Positions 45,211-54,569 of a stretch of 64,000 nt of DNA are shown one piece after another. The stretch covers positions 496,001 through 560,000 of the forward strand of contig NZ_JACSQL010000002.1 of NCBI RefSeq assembly GCF_014836635.1, given 5' to 3'. A program made the translations under genes and the position numbers. The stretch comes from Paenibacillus gallinarum. GTDB taxonomy: Bacteria; Bacillota; Bacilli; Paenibacillales; Paenibacillaceae. Positions within the stretch are counted from its first letter, which is position 1, and each line of letters starts with the position of its first letter. The notes beneath the pieces were generated by a model. It was given only the letters and a program-made list of their open reading frames with translations, ran no database searches and was not told where the DNA came from.

Positions 45211-46014
45211 TTGGAAATTTTAACGAGTGATTTTTTTCAGCGGGCACTAGTCGGGGGGATTCTTATCGGAGTCACCGCACCGCTGATTGGTTTGTTCTTA
45301 GTATTGCGTAGACTCTCCATGATTGGGGATACATTGTCTCACGTTACGATTGCAGGTGTGGCTTTTGGTTTCCTGATCGGGGTGTATCCAATTGCGGCAG
45401 GACTGGTCTTCGCTGTAATTGCATCGTTTGGAATTGAGAAATTACGAAAAGCTTATAAGAGTTATGCGGAATTATCTATTGCGATTATTATGTCAGGCGG
45501 GGTAGCACTGGCTTCCTTGTTTTTCACATTAGGCAGGGGTTATAACGCGGATGTGATGAGTTATTTATTCGGCAGCATTTACACACTAGATCGTACGGAT
45601 CTAATGGTTGTGGGTGTTGTTACTGCAATAGTCATCTTGGTGGTCGCTTTATTTCACAAGGAATTTTTTCTGCTCAGCTTTGAAGAGGATGCAGCAGCCG
45701 TTACGGGCCTTCCTGTGAAAATTCTAAATATGCTGCTTACTATTATGACGGCACTGGTTATCAGTACAGCCATTAAAATTGTTGGGGCGCTGCTCGTATC
45801 TGCTTTATTAACGATTCCGGTAGCGATTAGTTTGCTCCTAGCAAAAAGTTTCCGGACATCCATTATTTTATCGGTTATCATCTCAGAGATTGCCGTAATA
45901 GCAGGGCTTGTCATCGCAGGGATATGGAATCTGGCACCAGGAGCAACCATTGTATTATTGCTGATTGGATTGCTTATCGTCATTATGCTTGGGAAAAAAG
46001 GGATTCGGGCTTAA
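45211..46014 (+). CDS. znuB: Zinc ABC transporter permease ZnuB
   Basis: The 267-aa ABC-3 family permease has about eight helices, beginning VGGILIGVTAPLIGLFLVLR and containing GDTLSHVTIAGVAFGFL, the family loop. It starts at a TTG, nine bases after AAGGAG. It completes znuACB. ccdA follows 44 bases later. Confidence 0.94.
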   Translation: MEILTSDFFQRALVGGILIGVTAPLIGLFLVLRRLSMIGDTLSHVTIAGVAFGFLIGVYPIAAGLVFAVIASFGIEKLRKAYKSYAELSIAIIMSGGVALASLFFTLGRGYNADVMSYLFGSIYTLDRTDLMVVGVVTAIVILVVALFHKEFFLLSFEEDAAAVTGLPVKILNMLLTIMTALVISTAIKIVGALLVSALLTIPVAISLLLAKSFRTSIILSVIISEIAVIAGLVIAGIWNLAPGATIVLLLIGLLIVIMLGKKGIRA

Positions 46015-46058
46015 GATTTGCTTGTTCGAATCCCTAACTCATGAGGAGGCGTTCCTTA

Positions 46059-46772
46059 ATGCCTGATGTAAACGTGTGGCTTGCTTTTGGGGCAGGTATA
46101 GCTTCGTTTCTGTCCCCATGCAGCTTGCCGCTGTATCCTTCGTATTTGTCTTACATAACCGGTTTGTCTATACAGCAGCTGAAGAATGAGCAAAATAAGA
46201 GAGAAATCCGTTTACGAACCTTAAGTCACACCCTTGCTTTTATCCTAGGTTTTTCCGTTGTGTTCTATACTTTGGGGTTTGGAGCAGGAGTGTTTGGAGA
46301 GTTTTTTCATGAGTATAAAGATTTGATTCGAATGTTATCGGCTGTACTCATCATCGTCATGGGACTCATGTTAATTGGGCTTTTTCAGCCTCAGTTTCTA
46401 ATGAGGGAACGTAAGATGGAGATGAAGTGGAAACCGGCGGGATATCTCGGATCTTTTATTTTTGGTATTGGGTTCTCTGCCGGTTGGTCTCCTTGCATCG
46501 GGCCAATACTTACCGCAATTATCGCTATGGCAGCAACGGAGCCAGGCGCTTGGATCGGTTTGATTACAGGTTATACGGCAGGATTTGCAGTCCCATTTTT
46601 CGTTCTTGCTTTCTTTGTAGGTACGACAAGATGGATTACGAAGTACTCTGGTGTTTTAATGAAAGTCGGAGGCAGTATTATGATCCTGATGGGAATTTTA
46701 CTCTTTACTGATCGAATGACCCAGATTACGATTTGGCTGCAGCGAATTACTCCTGATTGGATGATAATTTAG
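46059..46772 (+). CDS. ccdA: Cytochrome c biogenesis / thiol-transfer protein CcdA
   Basis: The 237-aa protein has six helices. The two reactive cysteines sit in SPCSLPLYPSYLSYITG (first helix) and GWSPCIGPIL (fourth). It carries electrons from thioredoxin to outer-face thiols, used for cytochrome c and spore cortex proteins. The frame starts at 46041, but that stretch holds the GAGGAGG site for the ATG at 46059. It follows znuB without a terminator and may be co-transcribed. Confidence 0.92.
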   Translation: MPDVNVWLAFGAGIASFLSPCSLPLYPSYLSYITGLSIQQLKNEQNKREIRLRTLSHTLAFILGFSVVFYTLGFGAGVFGEFFHEYKDLIRMLSAVLIIVMGLMLIGLFQPQFLMRERKMEMKWKPAGYLGSFIFGIGFSAGWSPCIGPILTAIIAMAATEPGAWIGLITGYTAGFAVPFFVLAFFVGTTRWITKYSGVLMKVGGSIMILMGILLFTDRMTQITIWLQRITPDWMII

Positions 46773-46795
46773 AATCATTGCGTTTGAATTTAAAG

Positions 46796-46848
46796 AGGTG
46801 CTTCCCTATAGCCGTCAGTTTTGACGGAGTATAGGAAAGCACCTTTTT
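46796..46848 (+). terminator. Terminator of znuACB-ccdA
   Basis: AGGTGCTTCCCTATA pairs with TATAGGAAAGCACCT (46830-46844), with an inner CCGTC/GACGG stem and a T-run. Confidence 0.9.
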
Positions 46849-46870
46849 ATTATATATAAATGAAAAGTGC

Positions 46871-47941
46871 TTACGTGAAATATTCGATTCTTGATTCAGG
46901 GAAATATTCGAAAATCCGTTCCGTAATAAATTCGCGTAACGCTTGTTGTTGATCTTTTGGATACACATATTTATACTGCCCATATTTGCCCCATTTAGTT
47001 TCCCGTTTGGCAATATCCATTTCCAGCTTGGATTTTGGATAACGTTGTTCAATTAAATTTTTAGCTGTTTTCGTGAAACGATGCTGAATCATTTCAAAGG
47101 TTAAATCTTTGGTAGCATCTTTAGGCAGGGTTTTCGCTAATCGTTTTAAAAGATCGCCGTATCCTTCTTCCCAACCCTCATGCCATATAATGGGGGCGAT
47201 AATAAACCCTAATGGATAGCCCGCATGTGCAATTTTTCCGGCAGCTTCGATTCTTTCCTCGAAACGAGAGGTAGCAGGCTCAAAGTTTTTAATGACATAA
47301 TCTGCGTTAACGCTAAACCGAATGCGAGTATTTCCATTGTGCTTCAAGGAAAGCAGAGGTTCTACATGATGGTATTTGGTTACAAATCGCAATCTGCCGA
47401 ACTCTTCATCAGCCATAAAGGTAATCAGGTCGGCTAAGTTCCCTGTAATATGCTCTAGACCTACAGGATCTGAGGTACAGGCAGCTTCAAACCGAGTTAT
47501 CTCTGGCTTGCGTTCTTCAATATAATCCTTCGCTGCTTGAAGAATATCACCGGTATTCACATACACGCGGACATAGGGTTTTGCCCCGAGTGTGGTTTGT
47601 AAGTAACAATAATGACAATGGCCCATACAGCCAGTAGAGATGGGGATTGCGTATTCTGCCGATGGCTTGGATTGATCAAATTTTAATGTTCTGCGGATTC
47701 CGACCACGAGTGTTCGCTTGGCGATCCGATACTTCTCTAAATCCGTTTCTCCAGGCAAATTCGTGATTCGGTTATGGGAAGTAGTCATATGATATTCGAT
47801 GTTTTTTTCTTTTACCCATTCCAGAATACGTTGTCCTTTTGGATAATCGAGCGAACTGGGTTCAAAATAAACAAGATCAGGGACAAAAGCTTTAGTGGGC
47901 CTAACTTTGCGTTCAGGTCTTTCTAAGACTAGAGTCGGCAT
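46871..47941 (-). CDS. splB: Spore photoproduct lyase SplB
   Basis: The 356-aa radical SAM enzyme repairs spore photoproduct (5-thyminyl-dihydrothymine) during germination. The cluster motif is CMGHCHYC (C105, C109, C112). The catalytic H-donor Cys is probably in EAACTSDPVGLEHITGNL (about 156). Length fits SplB. The start follows GAGGAG. The usual splA partner is not adjacent; a promoter for forespore sigma factor G was sought but no well-spaced match was found. Confidence 0.93.
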   Translation of the reverse strand: MPTLVLERPERKVRPTKAFVPDLVYFEPSSLDYPKGQRILEWVKEKNIEYHMTTSHNRITNLPGETDLEKYRIAKRTLVVGIRRTLKFDQSKPSAEYAIPISTGCMGHCHYCYLQTTLGAKPYVRVYVNTGDILQAAKDYIEERKPEITRFEAACTSDPVGLEHITGNLADLITFMADEEFGRLRFVTKYHHVEPLLSLKHNGNTRIRFSVNADYVIKNFEPATSRFEERIEAAGKIAHAGYPLGFIIAPIIWHEGWEEGYGDLLKRLAKTLPKDATKDLTFEMIQHRFTKTAKNLIEQRYPKSKLEMDIAKRETKWGKYGQYKYVYPKDQQQALREFITERIFEYFPESRIEYFT

Positions 47942-48140
47942 GAAAAAGCTCCTCTCACATTGTAATTCACTATGTATTTTGCCTTGACAACCTTATTCTT
48001 AAGCATGGAAACATTACGAATTAAACGGGATGCTATGCTCTTCAGGACTTGCAAATCACATTGGATAACATGTATCATAACAAGAGCAAACTTACTCGGC
48101 CGCAAGGACGCTAGTTCATTAATGAAATGAGGTTAGGCAC

Positions 48141-48566
48141 ATGCCAACGCCCAGTATGGAAGATTATTTGGAGCGAATTTATAAGTTGATCGATGAAAAA
48201 GGGTATGCGCGTGTATCCGATATTGCGGAAGGACTCGAAGTACATCCATCCTCAGTAACGAAAATGATACAGAAGCTGGATAAAGATGAGTATTTAATCT
48301 ATGAGAAGTATCGAGGACTGATCCTTACCCCAAAAGGTAAAAAAATCGGAAAAAGACTGATGGATCGCCATGAGCTGCTTGAAGAGTTTTTGACCATTAT
48401 CGGGGTACAGGACGAGAATATATACAGAGACGTGGAAGGGATTGAGCATCACCTTAGTTGGGATTCCATAACTTGTATTGAGACTCTCGTGGAGTACTTC
48501 CGCCGTGATGATGCAAGGCTGCAGGATCTTCGAAACGTCCATAAGGAACTAACAAACGAATCTTAA
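48141..48566 (+). CDS. mntR: Manganese-responsive regulator MntR (DtxR family)
   Basis: The 141-aa regulator matches MntR. The metal ligands D8, E11, H77, E99, E102 and H103 are all present ([32 protein letters not shown]). The N-terminal winged helix reads [21 protein letters not shown]. With Mn(II) it represses manganese uptake. Small and single, closed by a strong terminator. Confidence 0.95.
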   Translation: MPTPSMEDYLERIYKLIDEKGYARVSDIAEGLEVHPSSVTKMIQKLDKDEYLIYEKYRGLILTPKGKKIGKRLMDRHELLEEFLTIIGVQDENIYRDVEGIEHHLSWDSITCIETLVEYFRRDDARLQDLRNVHKELTNES

Positions 48567-48569
48567 AGA

Positions 48570-48605
48570 AAAAACACCATTCTAGTTACATAGGATGGTG
48601 TTTTT
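48570..48605 (+). terminator. Terminator of mntR
   Basis: AAAAACACCATTCTA (48570-48584) pairs with TAGGATGGTGTTTTT (48591-48605). Confidence 0.92.
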
Positions 48606-48698
48606 CTATTCAGTCGCAACTTTCAGCATATAAAAACGTCTATAACTATAACAAATGGGTTATTTTTCTAAATTTATATGTTTGGAGGACAACGTTTT

Positions 48699-50279
48699 AT
48701 GAGGAAAGTTAAAGAGTGCCTTGCTTTGTTACTGGTTGTATTACTTGTACTGCAAGGAGCCCCGAATATCTCGGCGGCAAGTTCGAGTGAAATTACGATT
48801 TATTTGGATGGAAGTCAGCTTAAGACGGATGTAGCCCCTTATTTGAAACCGAAAGATAATGTAACGATGGTTCCGCTGCGAGTAATCAGTGAGGGGATCG
48901 GCGCTTCAACTAAATGGAATCAATCTACGAGAACTGTAAACATTCAAGGGCTATATACTTCTATTTCCTTAACGAATGGTAAGACAACCGGGATTGTTGA
49001 TGGGAAGTCCGTAAATTTAACAACATCAGTAGAAATTATTAGAGGCCGAGTTATGGTTCCTTTACGGTTTGTAAGCGAGCATCTAGGCTTACAAGTGACT
49101 TGGAATCAATCGGCTAAAACGATTAAACTGACTACAACAAATTTATGGCCTGCAGACCCTGAGATTCCCATTGTGCCAGGTGAACCAAGTTCGGAAATAA
49201 GAGGGGCCTGGATATCTACGATTAATGGAGACTGGCCTAAAACGGGCTCTACTAAAAATATCGAAAAACAAAAGCAAGATTTTATCAAAGAATTAGATTC
49301 TCTTGAGTCTATGGGGATTAACAGCGTATATGTGCAGCTTCGCGGAGCATCCGATGCTATATATCCATCGGCTCTGGTTCCATGGAATAAAGTACTGACC
49401 GGGACACAAGGGCTGGATCCAGGATATGATCCCGTTGCGTTCATGGTTGAGGAAGTACATAAACGAGGAATGGAATTCCATGCTTGGTTTAATCCGTTTC
49501 GTGCAAATACCACAACGAACACAAGTACGCTAGCAGCAAACCATGTCATAAAACAGCACCCGGAATGGATCGTAACCGCTAAAAACCAAATGTATATTAA
49601 CCCAGGTATCCCAGAGGCAAGACAACATATCATTGATACAATTATAGAAGTGGTAAATAACTATGATATTGATGGAGTTCATCTTGACGATTACTTCTAC
49701 CCATCAAACACGACGTTTAATGACAATGTTGCTTATAAGCAATATAACGCCGGCAAATTCAAGAATATAGATGACTGGAGAAGAGATAACATCAATCGTT
49801 TTGTTCAAAGTTTAGGACAAAGCGTTAAACAGTCTAAGCCGTCAGTAGAGTACGGTATCAGTCCTTTTGGTGTATGGAGAAACATAGCGAAAGATCCTAC
49901 AGGGTCTAATACCAAAGCAAGTGCCGCGTATGACGATATGTATGCTGATGTTAGAACATGGATAAAAGAAGGCTGGATCGATTATGTGGCTCCGCAGATC
50001 TATTGGAGTATGTCGTTTACTGCTGCCAGATACGATGTGCTGGTAGATTGGTGGGCTAACGAAGTGAAGGGAACAGACGTTGATCTTATTATCGGTCATT
50101 CTCCTTATAAGCTGGGAACTGCAGAAGTTGGCTGGCAGACATCACAAGAGATCATCAATCAGCTGAAATACAATGAACAGTATGATGATATCACAGGATC
50201 TATATTTTTCAGTAGTCAGTATCTCACCAAAAATCCGCTTGGATTAATTCAAGCGTTAACCTCATACTATACGAAATAA
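48699..50279 (+). CDS. Secreted CAO-N / glycoside-hydrolase-like (GHL10) protein
   Basis: The 526-aa protein has a signal peptide (about residues 1-29, ending ISAAS), a CAO-N domain (about 35-150: VPLRVISEGIGASTKWN, VPLRFVSEHLGLQVTWN) and a GHL10/DUF187 hydrolase-like TIM barrel (about 170-520). GAWISTINGDWP starts the barrel, EFHAWFNPFRAN and YDIDGVHLDDYFYP hold the likely acidic residues, and YVAPQIYWSM ends it. Family members probably cut wall glycans. The frame begins at 48678, but GGAGG there serves the ATG at 48699. It is monocistronic. Confidence 0.88.
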   Translation: MRKVKECLALLLVVLLVLQGAPNISAASSSEITIYLDGSQLKTDVAPYLKPKDNVTMVPLRVISEGIGASTKWNQSTRTVNIQGLYTSISLTNGKTTGIVDGKSVNLTTSVEIIRGRVMVPLRFVSEHLGLQVTWNQSAKTIKLTTTNLWPADPEIPIVPGEPSSEIRGAWISTINGDWPKTGSTKNIEKQKQDFIKELDSLESMGINSVYVQLRGASDAIYPSALVPWNKVLTGTQGLDPGYDPVAFMVEEVHKRGMEFHAWFNPFRANTTTNTSTLAANHVIKQHPEWIVTAKNQMYINPGIPEARQHIIDTIIEVVNNYDIDGVHLDDYFYPSNTTFNDNVAYKQYNAGKFKNIDDWRRDNINRFVQSLGQSVKQSKPSVEYGISPFGVWRNIAKDPTGSNTKASAAYDDMYADVRTWIKEGWIDYVAPQIYWSMSFTAARYDVLVDWWANEVKGTDVDLIIGHSPYKLGTAEVGWQTSQEIINQLKYNEQYDDITGSIFFSSQYLTKNPLGLIQALTSYYTK

Positions 50280-50335
50280 AAAATGAGATAGATCGGAATT
50301 TATTCCTTATAATTATAATTATAAAAGTATACAAA

Positions 50336-50371
50336 AGAACCCCGTAGATTAAGGTCTGCGGGGTTCTTTGT
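50336..50371. terminator. Terminator between the GHL10 gene and the yqhQ operon
   Basis: AAGAACCCCG (50336-50345) pairs with CGGGGTTCTT (50360-50369). T-rich on the plus side, A-rich on the minus side. Confidence 0.85.
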
Positions 50372-50376
50372 GATCT

Positions 50377-50724
50377 TTAATGGTATTTAGGAAGATCAGG
50401 ATCATCTTTATCTCTCTTATTTCCTTCGATTACGTGGAATGGGTAATCTTTTCTTTTTTTTGTTGTCGTTGATTTTGCTCCATTTTTGGATTGACCAAGC
50501 TTTGCCATTGTTGCAGCAGACGGTTTGACTTTCGGGTATTTCTTCCTGCTGTTAGCATAACCAGCTGGTGGCTTCAGATAAAACCACAACATCAAACCGA
50601 CTAGAATGATAGGAAGTATGAGTTGATTCCAGGCACCGCTCGCTGCAAATACAATGAACTGAAAAATGGCTAAAGCCATAACCGAAAAGAAAATAACACC
50701 GTGTTTCAACATCTTCCATCTCAT
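50377..50724 (-). CDS. Small two-helix membrane protein downstream of yqhQ
   Basis: The 115-aa protein has two hydrophobic helices (about 12-30 and 35-52), then a long basic cytoplasmic tail rich in Lys, Ser and Pro (KPPAGYANSRKKYPKVKPS). No known family is recognised. The ATG at 50724 overlaps the yqhQ stop (ATGA), so translation is coupled. The ATG at 50712 is an alternative with better spacing from AAAGGATGAG. Confidence 0.75.
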   Translation of the reverse strand: MRWKMLKHGVIFFSVMALAIFQFIVFAASGAWNQLILPIILVGLMLWFYLKPPAGYANSRKKYPKVKPSAATMAKLGQSKNGAKSTTTKKRKDYPFHVIEGNKRDKDDPDLPKYH

Positions 50725-51725
50725 CCTTTCACAGGATCCAGATTTCCGCTTGCATAAGATACGTTTACAGTAGCATTCTCGAGTTCTGCATCAAGTTCAC
50801 GCATCCGATTGAAGGAAGCAATAGACACCTCTACCTGATCATCTGTAGGTTCTTTTGTAGTTAGCAGCTGAAGCCACAGACCAGGGTATCCAAGATAACG
50901 GAGGACAGGAACATCACGAACTGCGTTCGTAAACTTTAGAACTTCGAAAGACAACCCTAGCACGACCGGTAAGAGCATCAGACGCTGACCTACACGTTCC
51001 CACACATTATCATATGGGAAAGGGATGGAGAATAAAGAATAGACCAGTACCCCAACAATAACACTTAGAACAAGAAAACTGCTGCCACAGCGATAGTGAA
51101 GACGGCTGAACTTTTGTACATTTGCAGGCGTTAGCTCTACCCCTGCTTCATAAGCACTGATTACTTTATGCTCTGCTCCATGATATTGGAACAGTCTCTT
51201 AATCGTCGGTGTAAGCGATATGACATACAAGTATAAAAATACTAGCAATATTTTAATAATACCTTCAATAAAGGTGTGACTAAATTTACTTAACCCTGTG
51301 TTACCAAATAAAAAATCTTCGATAAATACAGGCACAGCGGTGAGAACGACTTTGCCAAATACAAAGGACAGTACACCGACAGCGGCTACTCCAATGACCA
51401 TGGACAGGCTCCAGCCAGAATTTTCACTATCCTTCTGTTCTTGTCGTTCTTCTTCTGTCAGTTCATCGTCTGCATAAGCATCAGCAGAAAAGTTTAAATG
51501 CTTGGTTCCTTTGGCACTCGAGTCAATTAGACTAACAATCCCGCGTAAAAAAGGGATTTTTCTTAGTTTTTTAACCCAGGATTTATCTTGTTTTGGGACT
51601 TCTAAAAAAGCGATTTCCTGGTTTTTTCGTCTTACTGCTGTAACATTTACATGCTTCCCGCCAAACATTACGCCTTCTATGACTGCTTGGCCGCCGTAAG
51701 CTACTGGTTTTGATTCTTGAGGCAA
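50721..51725 (-). CDS. yqhQ: DUF1385 membrane protein YqhQ
   Basis: The 334-aa protein matches YqhQ. KPVAYGGQAVIEGVMFGGKH begins the protein, GAEHKVISAYEAGVELTPANV is the conserved middle, and four to five helices lie between 100 and 270. Function is unknown. B. subtilis has yqhQ next to yqhR and yqhT as here. The open frame starts at a GTG (51734), but the ribosome site GGAAGGTG overlaps it; the TTG at 51725 fits better. Confidence 0.88.
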   Translation of the reverse strand: MPQESKPVAYGGQAVIEGVMFGGKHVNVTAVRRKNQEIAFLEVPKQDKSWVKKLRKIPFLRGIVSLIDSSAKGTKHLNFSADAYADDELTEEERQEQKDSENSGWSLSMVIGVAAVGVLSFVFGKVVLTAVPVFIEDFLFGNTGLSKFSHTFIEGIIKILLVFLYLYVISLTPTIKRLFQYHGAEHKVISAYEAGVELTPANVQKFSRLHYRCGSSFLVLSVIVGVLVYSLFSIPFPYDNVWERVGQRLMLLPVVLGLSFEVLKFTNAVRDVPVLRYLGYPGLWLQLLTTKEPTDDQVEVSIASFNRMRELDAELENATVNVSYASGNLDPVKG

Positions 51726-51877
51726 AAGTTTCACCTTCCTATTCTCTTCATTACCTCTATTGTATCTTTTTTAGCCAGCAATTTCTAGTTTTGAGTAACG
51801 ATTTGGAATTTGCACATACTACATGCTATAGCATGAATTTACATGATGATATTTTAATAATAAGGAGACGATTTGGA

Positions 51878-52363
51878 GTGAACCATCAGCAGAAAAGAAT
51901 AAAACGAACAAACCCGCTGCTTTTCGGTTTGGAAATTGGATTTTTTGCCGGATTATTTTGGGGAGGAATTCAGTGGGTTTTCTATATTTTTCATTTTACA
52001 GTGATTCCGACCGGATTTATTGCGGAACCTTTTTTCAAACACTCTTTTATTTATTCGGCACCCGGGCAATGGCTAGGGTGGGCATTTTTTATCGGATTTT
52101 CGATCCTTGCCACCTTACTTTACATATTTACTTTGCGTAAACTAAGAGGTCCAATTCCTGGATTACTATACGGTATCGTCTGGTGGTTTCTCATTTTCAT
52201 ATGGCCCGGTCCAATCTTCGGTATGGTGAAACCAATTACAGAGGTGACGTGGGACACGATCTATGCAGAATTTTGTTTGTTTTTATTGTGGGGATTGTTT
52301 ATTGGTTATTCTATAGCTGTCGAGTATACCAACGAACGGAAACGAGAGCCAGAAATGGTATAA
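51878..52363 (+). CDS. yqhR: YqhR-like membrane protein
   Basis: The 161-aa polytopic protein has four helices (GLEIGFFAGLFWGGIQWVF, WLGWAFFIGFSILATLLY, LLYGIVWWFLIFIWPGPIFG, FCLFLLWGLFIGYSIA). It lies where YqhR sits in Bacillus and has similar size and hydrophobicity. Function is unknown. The frame opens at 51710, but a GTG at 51878, 10 bases after AAGGAG, is the better start. Confidence 0.82.
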   Translation: MNHQQKRIKRTNPLLFGLEIGFFAGLFWGGIQWVFYIFHFTVIPTGFIAEPFFKHSFIYSAPGQWLGWAFFIGFSILATLLYIFTLRKLRGPIPGLLYGIVWWFLIFIWPGPIFGMVKPITEVTWDTIYAEFCLFLLWGLFIGYSIAVEYTNERKREPEMV

Positions 52364-52670
52364 GGCTGCAATCAAAAAAACTTCTCAATCCCGCGCTCAT
52401 TGTGTTAAAATAGCAAATGGTTATCGGCAGGGAAGGTAGTACACAAGGATAAAGCGGTATTTCGGTTTGTGAGCTACACGTACTGCAGACTTTCATGAAC
52501 GTACCATCGTTTTTTGCGCACGTTATGATGGCACCAGAAACCATAGCCCTATTTGCTGGATTCATTCTACAGCTTTACATCTGATCTACAGGCCATGATA
52601 TACGATCTGGAGATTCATGAAGAGAGTGTGATAAGGAACTGGCTTGAAGGCGAAGAAAGAAGGTATAATC
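52364..52670. other. Gap where Bacillus carries aroQ
   Basis: No gene is supported in these 307 bases. In B. subtilis the 3-dehydroquinate dehydratase gene (yqhS/aroQ) lies here, but none of its motifs can be found on either strand. Only short frames without ribosome sites are seen. The yqhR stop is followed by an A-run but no clear terminator. Confidence 0.6.
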
Positions 52671-53741
52671 ATGGAGAACAACCGCGTGTTGAAACTACGT
52701 AAGGCTATGAAAGAACAAGGACTGGAAGCTATTTTGGTGACGAGCCCGATTAACAGACGGTATATTACCGGCTTCACTGGTTCAGCAGGTTACGTACTCG
52801 TAACGCTCCAAAAGGCGTATTTGCTTACTGATTTTCGTTATATGACACAGGCTCCGCAACAAGCTAAAGAATTTACTGTTCTTGAACATGCTGCGAAACC
52901 GATGGAAACAGTAAAAGAATTACTGAGTGAAGAAGGAATTCAGTCACTGGGATTTGAGAAGGATTTGATTACGTTCGCAACGTATGAGGCGTACACAGAT
53001 CAACTGAAACCTGTGAAACTGGTTCCGGTGAGCGGACTTGTTGAAAAACTTCGGTTATATAAAGATGAGAACGAGATTGCGATCATGCAGCGTGCTGCTG
53101 ATTTGGCGGATGCTGCTTTTGCTCATATCCTGACAGTTGTAAAACCTGGCATGACAGAACGCGAAGCAGACCTTGAACTTGAATTCTTTATGCGCAAGCA
53201 TGGCGCAACATCTTCTTCCTTTGATACGATTGTAGCTTCTGGGATCCGTTCAGCAATGCCCCACGGCGTTGCCAGCAATAAGGTAATTGAGAAAGGTGAT
53301 TTTATCACTTTTGATTTTGGTGCACTTTTAGATGGTTACTGTTCAGACTTGACACGTACAATTACTGTGGGGACACCAGCAGCCAAATTGCTTGAGATTT
53401 ACGATATCGTACTTGAAGCTCAATTACATACTTTGGAACATTTGAAGCCGGGTATGACAGGACGGGAAGCAGATGCGCTCGCAAGAGACATAATTACGAA
53501 ATATGGATATGGCGACCATTTTGGTCACAGCACGGGACATGGCCTCGGTATGGAAGTTCATGAGTCACCTCGTTTATCCAAACATAGTGATGATATTCTC
53601 GAACCAGGAATGGTCGTTACCGTAGAGCCAGGTATCTACCTTGCTGACATTGGAGGCGTTCGAATTGAAGATGATGTCGTAATGACTGAATCTGGAATTT
53701 CTATTTTGACGCATTCAAAGAAAGAATTAATAACGTTGTAA
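52671..53741 (+). CDS. papA: Xaa-Pro aminopeptidase-type M24 peptidase
   Basis: The 356-aa metallopeptidase has the creatinase N-domain (about 1-125; [15 protein letters not shown]) and the M24 catalytic domain (about 130-355). [17 protein letters not shown] gives the Asp pair, [13 protein letters not shown] the His, and VTVEPGIYL and VRIEDDV the Glu pair of the two-metal site. It removes N-terminal residues before proline. In B. subtilis yqhT (papA) also stands directly before efp. The frame opens at 52644, but AAAGAAGG supports the ATG at 52671. Confidence 0.92.
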   Translation: MENNRVLKLRKAMKEQGLEAILVTSPINRRYITGFTGSAGYVLVTLQKAYLLTDFRYMTQAPQQAKEFTVLEHAAKPMETVKELLSEEGIQSLGFEKDLITFATYEAYTDQLKPVKLVPVSGLVEKLRLYKDENEIAIMQRAADLADAAFAHILTVVKPGMTEREADLELEFFMRKHGATSSSFDTIVASGIRSAMPHGVASNKVIEKGDFITFDFGALLDGYCSDLTRTITVGTPAAKLLEIYDIVLEAQLHTLEHLKPGMTGREADALARDIITKYGYGDHFGHSTGHGLGMEVHESPRLSKHSDDILEPGMVVTVEPGIYLADIGGVRIEDDVVMTESGISILTHSKKELITL

Positions 53742-53764
53742 TTATAATTAGGAGGGGTTTTTTA

Positions 53765-54322
53765 GTGATTTCAGTTAATGATTTTAAAACAGGTTTGACC
53801 GTTGAAGTTGACGGTGACATTTTTACAGTTCTTGATTTCCAACACGTAAAGCCAGGTAAAGGAGCAGCATTTGTTCGTTCTAAGCTTAAAAACCTTCGTA
53901 ATGGTAACACAGTAGAAAAAACATTCCGTGCTGGTGAAACGATCGGTCGTGCACAAATCGACAACCGTGGTGTTTCTTATCTGTATGCAAGTGCAGATGA
54001 GCATACTTTTATGGATAACGAAACTTACGATCAATTCACACTCACTAGTGATCAATTGAAATGGGAACTTAACTTCCTTAAAGAAAACATGAATGTAAAC
54101 ATTATCAGCTACAAAGGTGAAATTCTTGGAATTAACCTGCCGAACTCTGTAGAATTGAAAGTTATTGAGACAGAGCCAGGAATTAAAGGAAACACAGCAA
54201 CAGGTGCTACTAAAAATGCAAAAGTAGAAACAGGTCTGAATGTACAAGTGCCTTTGTTCATTAATGAAGGCGATGTTCTGATCATTGATACTCGTGAAGG
54301 TAAATACAGTTCCCGCGCATAA
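53765..54322 (+). CDS. efp: Translation elongation factor P
   Basis: The 185-aa three-domain OB/KOW protein helps the ribosome through polyproline. K32 in [13 protein letters not shown] is the modified loop lysine of Bacillus EF-P, and the C-terminal domain holds the signature [13 protein letters not shown]. The GTG start is placed well after AGGAGGGG. It follows papA by 24 bases, as in Bacillus. Confidence 0.96.
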   Translation: MISVNDFKTGLTVEVDGDIFTVLDFQHVKPGKGAAFVRSKLKNLRNGNTVEKTFRAGETIGRAQIDNRGVSYLYASADEHTFMDNETYDQFTLTSDQLKWELNFLKENMNVNIISYKGEILGINLPNSVELKVIETEPGIKGNTATGATKNAKVETGLNVQVPLFINEGDVLIIDTREGKYSSRA

Positions 54323-54359
54323 TAAAGACGACGTTCTTTTCTAGAGATACGTTCATATA

Positions 54360-54397
54360 CAAAGTCCTCTGCTAATCAGCAGGGGACTTTGTTGTGT
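54360..54397 (+). terminator. Terminator of the papA-efp operon
   Basis: CAAAGTCCTCTGCT (54360-54373) pairs with AGCAGGGGACTTTG (54378-54391), one G-T pair. The following T-run is interrupted by G. Confidence 0.85.
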
Positions 54398-54569
54398 TTT
54401 GAGGAGAATAGAGGAGCTTATAGAGACTTCTTCAGTGATTTACAGTAAAAAAGGGTTACCAGTTTCCAAATTTCGTATTATACTGTTTAAAAGTAAGGTA
54501 AGTGTAAGCCAGCTTATCGCCTATATATAATGATGTTTTATACTTGTAAGGGTAGGGAGTGAGTTTAGT

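Noticed and set aside
47942..48010. Sigma-G promoter for splB
   Set aside because: GAATA and CATAGTG are 19 bp apart on the minus strand, too far for a confident forespore promoter.
51710..51877. N-terminal extension of YqhR
   Set aside because: No ribosome site at 51710, and the extension is unlike the family. The GTG at 51878 has AAGGAG.
54400..54569. Lysine riboswitch upstream of lysC
   Set aside because: None of the L-box conserved blocks is visible and the space is too short.
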